A DNA stretch of 7,553 nucleotides from Gallionellaceae bacterium (lineage in GTDB: Bacteria > Pseudomonadota > Gammaproteobacteria > Burkholderiales > Gallionellaceae). Every line of letters starts with the position of its first letter. Within the stretch, counting starts at the first letter, position 1. The position numbers were made by a program, and so were the translations under genes. Positions 1 through 5,033 of this stretch are shown here, piece by piece. The stretch covers positions 1 through 7,553 of the forward strand of contig JAUYFR010000052.1 in assembly GCA_030690855.1 (NCBI GenBank), written 5' to 3'. The notes under the pieces were generated by a model. It searched no databases. It had not been told where the DNA came from and was given only the letters and a program-made list of their open reading frames with translations.

Positions 1-1052
1 AGAAAACAAAATTTCCGTTATTAGGGAAGCATCGCGCGCCAGTGAAATGCGTGGCGTGTCACAAAGGTGATTTGTTCAAAGACAAATTGCAAATGACTTG
101 CGTGTCTTGCCACAAGAAAGAAGATGACAAAGCGCACAAGGGTAATTTTGGTCCTAAGTGTGAGACCTGCCACGCTGAACGCGATTGGAAAGAAATTCTT
201 TTTGATCACACTAAGCAAACCAAATATCCATTGCTGGCAAAGCACAAAGACGTGAAATGCGTGACTTGCCATAAAGGCGATTTGTATAAAGATAAACTAC
301 AGACGACGTGTGTGTCCTGCCATAAAAAAGATGATGACAAAGCGCACACAGGTAACTTTGGAATTAAGTGCGAGGCTTGCCACGTCGAGAAGGGTTGGAA
401 GGAAATTCACTTCGATCACGGAAAAACTAAGTTTCCGTTATTGGGTAAACACCAATCACCTTTGAAGTGCGTAAGCTGCCATAAGGGCGACTTGTATAAA
501 GACAAGTTGCCAATGGATTGCTTCTCGTGCCATGAAAAAGATGACAAGCACAAAGGGCAAGAGGGTAAGAAGTGCGAAACTTGCCATAACGAAAAAGATT
601 GGAAAACGACCACCTTCAAGCACAACAGCATGTCTAAGTTCCCCTTGTTGGGCGGACATGCGGTTGTTGAGAAAGACTGCAAGAAATGCCATTTGGCGGT
701 GACCTTTAAAGATGCTAAGTCTGACTGCTGGTCATGCCATGAAAAAGACGATACCAAGATTCACAAGCGTCGTTTTGGTACAGAGTGCCAAGAGTGTCAT
801 AACGTGCGTAGCTGGAAATCGTGGGATTTTGATCATGATAAAACACGCTTTAAGTTGAATGGGCCGCATAAAAACATTCCAAATTGCTATCGTTGCCACG
901 ATCGGCCTATGGAGAAAAAAGTTCGCGCTTCACAGACCTGTGGTGGTTGCCATGACAGGGACGATGTACATAACGGAGATTTTGGGCCGCAATGTGATCG
1001 TTGCCATATTGGTGATAAGTGGAAGGATCTGAGGATAGGGGCTGGTCGCTAA
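1..1052 (+). CDS. Multihaem cytochrome c with tandem three-haem repeats (5' partial)
   Basis: Probable electron-transfer cytochrome acting in the periplasm or at the outer membrane. The frame is open to the left edge (first full codon at 3). The GTG at 42 is not the start, because the residues before it (KTKFPLLGKH) match the repeat unit, so the true start and signal peptide lie outside. The visible 349 residues hold 15 CxxCH haem c motifs in five modules of about 70 residues, each with three CxxCH and about three further conserved His. Typical elements are FPLLGKH, KCVSCHKGDLYKDKL, KCETCH and W-K then FDH. The protein is rich in Lys and Asp. Modules 1-3 are very alike; 4 and 5 diverge. The neighbouring cytochrome and porin point to an outer-membrane electron conduit, possibly with this protein on the periplasmic side (inference). 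The stop is TAA at 1050, but a frameshifted tail is possible (see 1019-1162). Cytochrome identity is very secure; partner and direction of electron flow are not. Confidence 0.95.
   Translation, partial: KTKFPLLGKHRAPVKCVACHKGDLFKDKLQMTCVSCHKKEDDKAHKGNFGPKCETCHAERDWKEILFDHTKQTKYPLLAKHKDVKCVTCHKGDLYKDKLQTTCVSCHKKDDDKAHTGNFGIKCEACHVEKGWKEIHFDHGKTKFPLLGKHQSPLKCVSCHKGDLYKDKLPMDCFSCHEKDDKHKGQEGKKCETCHNEKDWKTTTFKHNSMSKFPLLGGHAVVEKDCKKCHLAVTFKDAKSDCWSCHEKDDTKIHKRRFGTECQECHNVRSWKSWDFDHDKTRFKLNGPHKNIPNCYRCHDRPMEKKVRASQTCGGCHDRDDVHNGDFGPQCDRCHIGDKWKDLRIGAGR
3..1049 (+). repeat. Five tandem three-haem coding modules
   Basis: In-frame tandem repeat inside the first cytochrome gene. Module limits, taken at the end of each F-D/K-H tripeptide, are 3-209, 210-419, 420-623, 624-836 and 837-1049, giving 69, 70, 68, 71 and 71 codons. 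Each has CxxCH followed by K-G-D-L, a second CxxCH followed by an acidic/basic stretch ending in His, then a third CxxCH followed by W-K. The last module lacks the closing FDH. The array probably continues left of the window. Confidence 0.9.
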
Positions 1053-1162
1053 AGCTGCCGCCTGTCGGTAAATTTGATGCGCTCGTTAGCCAGAAAATTG
1101 TATTAGTGGGTGATTTTAGTAGCAGACAGGCGGATTTTGGATTGGTTAAGCTAGCTTGTTAA
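1019..1162 (+). other. Open reading frame tail overlapping the cytochrome 3' end; possible frameshifted continuation
   Basis: Seen: the frame one base behind the cytochrome frame is open from 1019 to a TAA at 1160-1162. A -1 slip at the GGGG run (1038-1041) would add 40 residues, including KLPPVGKFDALVSQ and KIVLVGDFSSRQADF, before the stop. The composition looks protein-like, but it has no haem motif and no start codon with a ribosome binding site. Options are a one-base indel (real or from sequencing) at the G run, a decayed C-terminus, or chance. An open run of this length is not rare, so confidence is low. Confidence 0.3.
1058..1133. repeat. 9-bp inverted repeat just after the first cytochrome stop
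   Basis: CCGCCTGTC at 1058-1066 is the exact reverse complement of GACAGGCGG at 1125-1133, separated by 58 bases. It starts six bases after the stop codon. The loop is too long and there is no following T run for an ordinary terminator. It may be a degenerate repeat end, an mRNA-end structure or chance. Confidence 0.4.
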
Positions 1163-1194
1163 TATGGTTTTGCAAAGAAGTGAATGGGTTTAGT

Positions 1195-1236
1195 CTCTTG
1201 CCAGTCAAATGATGTCAAAACGAGACAAGAGTTTTT
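1195..1236 (+). terminator. Weak candidate intrinsic terminator after the first cytochrome
   Basis: CTCTTG (1195-1200) pairs with CAAGAG (1226-1231), followed directly by five T (1232-1236). The stem is only 6 bp, AT-leaning, with a 25-base loop, and an alternative pairing GTCTC (1193-1197) with GAGAC (1222-1226) competes. The T run is also part of the left terminal repeat of the adjacent element. Weak evidence. Confidence 0.22.
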
Positions 1237-1370
1237 GTAGGTCGGGTTTTAACCCGACAAAACGCGTTAAATATAGCAATAGCTGTCGGGTTGTACCCGC
1301 AAGGAGTAGGCCGTGGTTGTACGAGGCTAAAGCCCCAACAACACACGCTCAAACCCGACCTACGAAAACT
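1230..1370. mobile_element. 141-bp MITE-like element with 20-bp terminal inverted repeats
   Basis: The left end 1230-1249 and the right end 1351-1370 are reverse complements over 20 bases with one mismatch (1236 against 1364); the core is GTAGGTCGGGTTT. Inside are a near-palindrome GTCGGGTT-TT-AACCCGAC (1241-1258), the palindrome AACGCGTT (1261-1268), a related hairpin CGGGT-TGT-ACCCG (1287-1299), GTTGT/ACAAC (1316-1320 with 1338-1342) and GGCT-AA-AGCC (1325-1334). It is short, non-coding and highly foldable, as expected of a MITE or dispersed intergenic repeat moved by a transposase in trans. No clear target-site duplication is visible. Similar GTAGGTCGGGTT-type repeats occur in many proteobacterial genomes (general knowledge, not checked). 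Confidence 0.6.
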
Positions 1371-1390
1371 GGATTCCGGCCTTCGCCGGA
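1369..1390. repeat. REP-like palindrome
   Basis: TCCGGC (1375-1380) and GCCGGA (1385-1390) form a perfect 6-bp stem with a CTTC loop, preceded by CTGGAT. This resembles the common dispersed palindromes of the type GGATTCCGG...CCGGAAT. Here the right flank reads TAACC instead of completing the outer ATTCC/GGAAT symmetry, so it may be a truncated or diverged copy. It directly abuts the right end of the 141-bp element. Confidence 0.45.
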
Positions 1391-1403
1391 TAACCAATCA
1401 CTT

Positions 1404-1417
1404 GGCAGCTTGCTGCC
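1404..1417. repeat. Small hairpin upstream of the second cytochrome
   Basis: GGCAG (1404-1408) and CTGCC (1413-1417) flank CTTG, and the stem can extend to GGCAGC/GCTGCC. It lies about 100 bases before the second cytochrome start. No T run follows in the forward direction, so it is not a clear terminator; it may be a leader structure or another repeat fragment. Confidence 0.3.
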
Positions 1418-1502
1418 TTAGTGAGATGGCTAGTTGTTTCATCAATGACGGAGTTTGAATTATTAGAGGCATACTTGAGGTCGTTCAGTAGGCAATATTT
1501 CG

Positions 1503-1507
1503 AGGAG
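1503..1507 (+). promoter_or_regulatory. Ribosome binding site deciding the start of the second cytochrome
   Basis: AGGAG at 1503-1507 lies 6 bases before ATG 1514. It favours this start over the in-frame GTG at 1421, which sits just after a hairpin, lacks a comparable site, and would place 31 non-signal residues ahead of a good signal peptide. Confidence 0.8.
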
Positions 1508-1513
1508 AAGAAA

Positions 1514-2647
1514 ATGAAACGAATAACATTAGACGATTTGTTGGCTAAGCAGAAAATACTGCTAACAATGCTAGTCATGCTGACCATTGCATTTTTCTCG
1601 ATGTTCGCTACAGCGGCCGAAACAGATGCTGGCGACAAAACTCAAACCGAACGTACAGCACGTGACTTCAATCACCTGTCCACGGGTTTTCCGTTACTTG
1701 GATTGCACAGCACAGTGGAATGTGGAACCTGCCATGTGGCCGGTATCTTTAAAGGTACACCGAAAAATTGCGCCGGATGCCACACCAAGGGCATGCGCGT
1801 GGTGGCTACACCCAAATCTTTAAAACACTTGGTTACGACCGAGCCTTGTGAGGTCTGTCATACCAATGCGGTAACTTTTTATGGCGCTCGCTATAACCAC
1901 GGTAAGGCAACTCCGGGTCAATGTGCGACGTGTCATAACGGAGTGATTGCTACGGGCAAGGTAGCAAGCCATAGCACAGGAAATAAACTGACTAAGTCAT
2001 GTGATAGTTGCCATCGGACCTTTGCATGGTTGCCATCTAATTGGAATCACCTTGGGAATACTGCTGCATGTGTAACCTGTCACGTAACTGGAGGTGAGGG
2101 TGCGGCGTATGTAAAAACAGCTATCGCTGGAACTTCACCCGAAGCGTTTGCTCATAATGCACAAAATGCAGGCTTGAGCTGTGAGTCTTGCCACAGAAGC
2201 TATACAAGCTGGTCTGGAGCAGTTTATTCGCCACATGCAAGTGGTACCTGTTCGACTTGTCATAACGGAAGTAGGGCTACAGGCATCGCGCAAAAGTCGG
2301 GACACGTTGCTATTGGGTCTAATGATTGCTCGCAGTGCCATATAGGAACAACGACTTGGTCTGGTGCACTTGGTGGCGCACCTGCAAATCATACGGGTTC
2401 GATAACGGCGAGCTGTAGCGTATGCCATGTCGGTGCTTCAACAACCCATGTTACAGGTTCAACCTTACACAGTAATTTTACGACTACAACCTGTAGGTTA
2501 TGTCATCTTAGGACTGGTAGTACGTATAACTTTACTTCCGCTGAAAAAGATACTCTAACCCACGAGGGCGGCGGCTCAGTTTGTTCGCAAAGTGGATGTC
2601 ATAAACCTGCGGGTTCTAAAGGTACTTTATACATTAACTGGGATTGA
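1514..2647 (+). CDS. Exported dodecahaem cytochrome c (11 CxxCH plus one CX4CH)
   Basis: 377 residues from ATG 1514. Residues 1-35 form a signal peptide: basic N-region, hydrophobic core ILLTMLVMLTIAFFSMF, likely cleavage near A-T-A-A before E-T-D-A-G. There is no lipobox. The mature part has 11 CxxCH motifs and a final CSQSGCH (residues 357-363), suggesting 12 haems; 13 His outside the motifs are enough to ligand all of them. The first module (residues 51-90, FNH, FPLLGLH, CGTCH, CAGCH) is homologous in pattern to the repeats of the upstream cytochrome. The rest uses CxxCHNG...A-T-G...H and C-x-x-C-H...W...H modules common in extracellular or outer-membrane multihaem cytochromes. It is rich in Ser, Thr and Gly, unlike its Lys-rich neighbour. 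The porin gene starts 77 bases on, so this is likely one cytochrome of a porin-cytochrome conduit, perhaps the outer one (inference). It is unlike MtrC/OmcA in size. Confidence 0.93.
   Translation: MKRITLDDLLAKQKILLTMLVMLTIAFFSMFATAAETDAGDKTQTERTARDFNHLSTGFPLLGLHSTVECGTCHVAGIFKGTPKNCAGCHTKGMRVVATPKSLKHLVTTEPCEVCHTNAVTFYGARYNHGKATPGQCATCHNGVIATGKVASHSTGNKLTKSCDSCHRTFAWLPSNWNHLGNTAACVTCHVTGGEGAAYVKTAIAGTSPEAFAHNAQNAGLSCESCHRSYTSWSGAVYSPHASGTCSTCHNGSRATGIAQKSGHVAIGSNDCSQCHIGTTTWSGALGGAPANHTGSITASCSVCHVGASTTHVTGSTLHSNFTTTTCRLCHLRTGSTYNFTSAEKDTLTHEGGGSVCSQSGCHKPAGSKGTLYINWD
2582..2602 (+). other. Variant haem-attachment motif CX4CH
   Basis: Codons 357-363 of the second cytochrome read C-S-Q-S-G-C-H, fourteen residues before the C-terminus. 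CX4CH haem sites are established in some tetrahaem cytochromes c3. All other motifs in this protein are CxxCH. A His shortly before it (THEGGG) could be the distal ligand or belong to another haem. Confidence 0.65.
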
Positions 2648-2654
2648 TGCGTAG

Positions 2655-2684
2655 TTAGGTCTGCACCAGTGTGTGCAGACCTAA
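2655..2684 (+). promoter_or_regulatory. Perfect 12-bp hairpin between the cytochrome and porin genes
   Basis: TTAGGTCTGCAC (2655-2666) and GTGCAGACCTAA (2673-2684) are exact reverse complements around a 6-base loop. It begins 8 bases after the cytochrome stop and ends 40 bases before the porin ATG. The following bases (GCTGTTTAGAAAAATT) have no long T run, so it is more likely a partial terminator, attenuator or mRNA-stabilising structure that sets the cytochrome:porin ratio than a full terminator. Confidence 0.6.
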
Positions 2685-2713
2685 GCTGTTTAGAAAAATT
2701 AAAATAAGTAGCG

Positions 2714-2718
2714 AGGAG
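2714..2718 (+). promoter_or_regulatory. Ribosome binding site deciding the porin start
   Basis: AGGAG at 2714-2718 lies 6 bases before ATG 2725. The alternative in-frame GTG at 2671 falls in the loop of the hairpin, lacks a site, and would put 18 charged residues before the signal peptide. The same AGGAG with the same 6-base spacing precedes the upstream cytochrome. Confidence 0.8.
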
Positions 2719-2724
2719 AGAGTA

Positions 2725-4923
2725 ATGTCAATCAATCGAGCATCAATAGTTAGTAATTGGTTCGCCGGAGTTTGTTGTCTAGCTTTTTCTTCAATAATTT
2801 GTGCCGCTCCGTTAGAAGACATCAACGTGCAACAAGTGGGTGACGACGCCCAAGCGACAATCAAGCTCAGCACGCAGGTGCGTTTTTTGCGTTACGTGCC
2901 TGCCGGTAAGTCTCGCCTTTTGGAGATTTATTATGAGCGTGTGCCTGGCACTAATGCGTCTGATCCTTGGGTGGATAACGAAGTGCGTACTTCAGCCGAA
3001 ACGACAATCACTCCTGCATTTAAGGTGACCACGCGAGATCAAGCGTTGCAACCTAAATTGGTCATTGAGTTTGCAAAAGAGGTTGAGTTTAAAGTGAGCC
3101 CCGCAGCGGATGGGCGCAGTTTTCTAGTAACGATCAAGCCAGAAAAGGTTGAAGCACCTGTGGCTAAAAGTGGTTTGCCATTGTTACCAACCGTGCTTCC
3201 TCCGGTGAAAGATCCTAACGCAACGCCAGCGGCTGATGGAGTGGCTGCGGTGGATAATAACCAAGAGGGCTATAAGTTAATGTCAGCGGGGCGTGATGCT
3301 TTGTCTGCTAAAAATTATCCTGCGGCGATTGAGGCGTTTAACAAATTGCTGATGTTGCCTCCGAATCAATATTCGCAAGATGCGCAAGAGTGGGTGGGCG
3401 TATCGCGTGAACGTAACGGGCAGTCGGACAAAGCTAAAGCTGAGTACGAGCTTTACCTAAAGCTATTTACGACTGAGCCAGGGGTGAGCCATGTGAAGCA
3501 ACGTTTGGCTGGGTTACGTGCTTCCGGTACGACTACGAAAATGGATACGCCAACCAAGAAGATTCAAGAGAGAAGCTTCTTTCAAGGTGGCCTTTCTTCG
3601 CGCTACTACTTTGGTCAGACAGATATTGAGTCCACCTATCAATGGAATGGTACGTCGACGACTTCTACTTACTCTCTGAAAGATCAATCTTCATTGATCA
3701 CCAACGTAGATGCTACTCAACGTTACATTAGTCAAGACTACGATAATCGAATCGTTTTTCGTGATGTTCACACCAAGAATTTTTTGCCGGGAAAAGCAGA
3801 CAGAAATCGCATGAACTCGGCCTATGTTGAAGTGAAAAACCGTACTGCGGAATATTCTGCCCGGCTTGGTCGCCAAACCTCAGGCGGCGGCGGGGTGATG
3901 GGGCGCTTTGATGGTTTGGCGGGAGGCTATGGCGCGCCGCAAGATTTTCGGGTGAGCGCGGTTGCAGGTCAGTTGGTTGATTTTACTTCCACGGTACAGC
4001 CGGTGTTTTATGGGGCGGGAGTTGAGTCGGGCCCTTATTCTGCTTACATCATTAATCAGACGCTTGAAGGGATATTAGATCGTCGTGCGGTGGGTGCTGA
4101 GTACCGGTATTTTGAGGGTGGTAAGACTGCGTTTGCTTTGCTTGATTACGATATTTATTTCAGTGTGCTGAATGCCGCAACGGTAATGGGAACTTATCAG
4201 GTTGAGTCGAGCGGGACGTCATTTAATTTTATGGCTGACTATCGTAAGAGCCCCTCCGTCAGTACACGAAATGCGCTGAATGGTTCTTTGGTGACGTCAA
4301 TTAAAGATTTGGGGCTGTCTGAAGCGGAACTAAAAGCGTTGGCAATTTCTCGTACCGGTAGCATGGCGTTTACTCAGTTTGGCATGACGCAGAAGTTAAG
4401 CCAGAACTGGCAGTTGGGTGGAGATATTAGGCTGAGCAAGATTGACGGTCTGGTAGCAAGTGGATGCGATCCAACACTTGCGACATCAGCACAGCCAGCA
4501 ATATGTAGCACTAATACCTTGATTGGATATAGCCCACTAATAACACCATCAGGTTTGGACAAAACAATTACGGCCCAATTGATCGGCAGTAACTTGTATT
4601 CCGATGCTGACATGACCTCAATGGGGACGAGCTATATCACGAGTGATTATGTGAAGAATGCTCAATCCGTATTTATTTATAACCGTACCTCTTGGGATAG
4701 AGATTTATTTTTCGATACCTCGTGGAATTATTATCAGCAGACTGATAATTATGGCGGCAGCTTAGCGCGTAATATGCCGATGGTTCGCGTGGCTTACATG
4801 GTTGCGCAAACGCTGAGTTTAGATGCTGATTTGGGAATTGATTTCTCGACATCAAAGGGCTCGTCACAAACTTCTACGACTAGGCGAATTTTTGGCTCAT
4901 TGGGATTCCGCTGGGATTTCTAA
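2725..4923 (+). CDS. Outer-membrane beta-barrel protein with AMIN-like and TPR-like periplasmic region (putative conduit porin)
   Basis: 732 residues from ATG 2725. Residues 1 to about 28 are a signal peptide ending I-C-A-A before P-L-E-D; the Cys is not in a canonical lipobox. Residues about 30-141 look like an AMIN-type beta domain (I-N-V-Q-Q-V, alternating strands, LVIEFAKEVEF, FLVTIKPEK). A Pro/Ala linker follows, then helical TPR-like sequence at about 182-263 (AGRDALSAKNYPAAIEAFNK, then DKAKAEYELYLKLF). Residues about 283-732 alternate polar and aromatic residues as in a beta-barrel and end G-F-R-W-D-F, a typical outer-membrane beta-signal with terminal Phe. The mature protein has only two Cys (581 and 594), in one likely surface loop, suggesting a disulfide. 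Its place after two multihaem cytochromes argues for the porin of an electron conduit. It lacks the N-terminal CxxC of MtrB. Alternatives are a general porin or an exopolysaccharide-type TPR outer-membrane protein. Barrel call is strong; conduit role is inferred. Confidence 0.85.
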   Translation: MSINRASIVSNWFAGVCCLAFSSIICAAPLEDINVQQVGDDAQATIKLSTQVRFLRYVPAGKSRLLEIYYERVPGTNASDPWVDNEVRTSAETTITPAFKVTTRDQALQPKLVIEFAKEVEFKVSPAADGRSFLVTIKPEKVEAPVAKSGLPLLPTVLPPVKDPNATPAADGVAAVDNNQEGYKLMSAGRDALSAKNYPAAIEAFNKLLMLPPNQYSQDAQEWVGVSRERNGQSDKAKAEYELYLKLFTTEPGVSHVKQRLAGLRASGTTTKMDTPTKKIQERSFFQGGLSSRYYFGQTDIESTYQWNGTSTTSTYSLKDQSSLITNVDATQRYISQDYDNRIVFRDVHTKNFLPGKADRNRMNSAYVEVKNRTAEYSARLGRQTSGGGGVMGRFDGLAGGYGAPQDFRVSAVAGQLVDFTSTVQPVFYGAGVESGPYSAYIINQTLEGILDRRAVGAEYRYFEGGKTAFALLDYDIYFSVLNAATVMGTYQVESSGTSFNFMADYRKSPSVSTRNALNGSLVTSIKDLGLSEAELKALAISRTGSMAFTQFGMTQKLSQNWQLGGDIRLSKIDGLVASGCDPTLATSAQPAICSTNTLIGYSPLITPSGLDKTITAQLIGSNLYSDADMTSMGTSYITSDYVKNAQSVFIYNRTSWDRDLFFDTSWNYYQQTDNYGGSLARNMPMVRVAYMVAQTLSLDADLGIDFSTSKGSSQTSTTRRIFGSLGFRWDF

Positions 4924-4940
4924 CGTAGCGTTTGCAGTTC

Positions 4941-4961
4941 CGCGTAGTTGATGAATACGCG
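4941..4961. repeat. Small inverted repeat before the terminator
   Basis: CGCGTA (4941-4946) and TACGCG (4956-4961) are reverse complements with a 9-base loop, between the porin stop and the intrinsic terminator. It could add structure to the 3' end of the mRNA; no other role is visible. Confidence 0.3.
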
Positions 4962-4976
4962 CTTTAATACAAAAAC

Positions 4977-5005
4977 AACATGCCCGTTATTGGCATGTTT
5001 TTTTT
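4977..5005 (+). terminator. Strong intrinsic terminator after the porin
   Basis: AACATGCC (4977-4984) and GGCATGTT (4992-4999) form a perfect 8-bp stem with a 7-base loop, followed by an unbroken run of eight T (4998-5005). It ends the cytochrome-porin transcription unit and separates it from the HAD gene. An ATG at 4980 inside it is therefore not the HAD start. Confidence 0.88.
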
Positions 5006-5033
5006 CTGGCAGATGAATTTCCATGAGAGTGAG

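Larger units (their letters stand above)
1053..1513. other. Intergenic region between the two cytochrome genes, rich in inverted repeats
   Basis: About 460 bases with no convincing complete gene. Contents from left to right: the possible frameshifted tail to 1162, a 9-bp inverted repeat (1058-1066 with 1125-1133), a weak terminator-like hairpin (1195-1236), a 141-bp element with terminal inverted repeats (1230-1370), a REP-like palindrome (1369-1390), a small hairpin (1404-1417), and the leader and ribosome binding site of the next gene. No clear sigma-70 promoter with proper -35/-10 spacing was found. Confidence 0.7.

Noticed and set aside
42..44. GTG as the start of the first cytochrome
   Set aside because: The residues before it match the repeat unit and the frame is open to the left edge; there is no ribosome binding site or signal peptide.
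21..757. Minus-strand open frames opposite the first cytochrome (21-272, 416-757, 456-692)
   Set aside because: They are the complement of the Lys- and Cys/His-rich repeat; no ribosome binding site and no recognisable protein.
3..836. Regular repeats as a CRISPR array
   Set aside because: The period is about 70 codons, the repeats are in-frame protein modules with synonymous differences, and there are no short identical repeats with unique spacers.
1209..1421. Short open frames in the intergenic region (+ 1209-1421, - 1215-1397, - 1360-1638)
   Set aside because: They run through inverted repeats; the translations are typical of read-through of repeat DNA and have no supporting start signals.
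1421..1513. N-terminal extension of the second cytochrome from GTG 1421
   Set aside because: AGGAG 6 bases before ATG 1514 and the signal peptide beginning there favour the later start.
2135..2428. Minus-strand open frame inside the second cytochrome
   Set aside because: Shadow of a strongly supported cytochrome gene; no start signal or recognisable motif.
2671..2724. N-terminal extension of the porin from GTG 2671
   Set aside because: It starts in a hairpin loop, has no ribosome binding site, and would bury the signal peptide behind 18 charged residues.
2725..2811. Porin as a lipoprotein (Cys at the end of the hydrophobic stretch)
   Set aside because: S-I-I-C does not fit the usual lipobox (L, A/S, G/A, C), while I-C-A-A is a good signal peptidase I site.
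2725..4923. Identification of the barrel as MtrB/PioB
   Set aside because: The mature N-terminus has no CxxC, and the AMIN/TPR-like extension is not part of that family as I know it.
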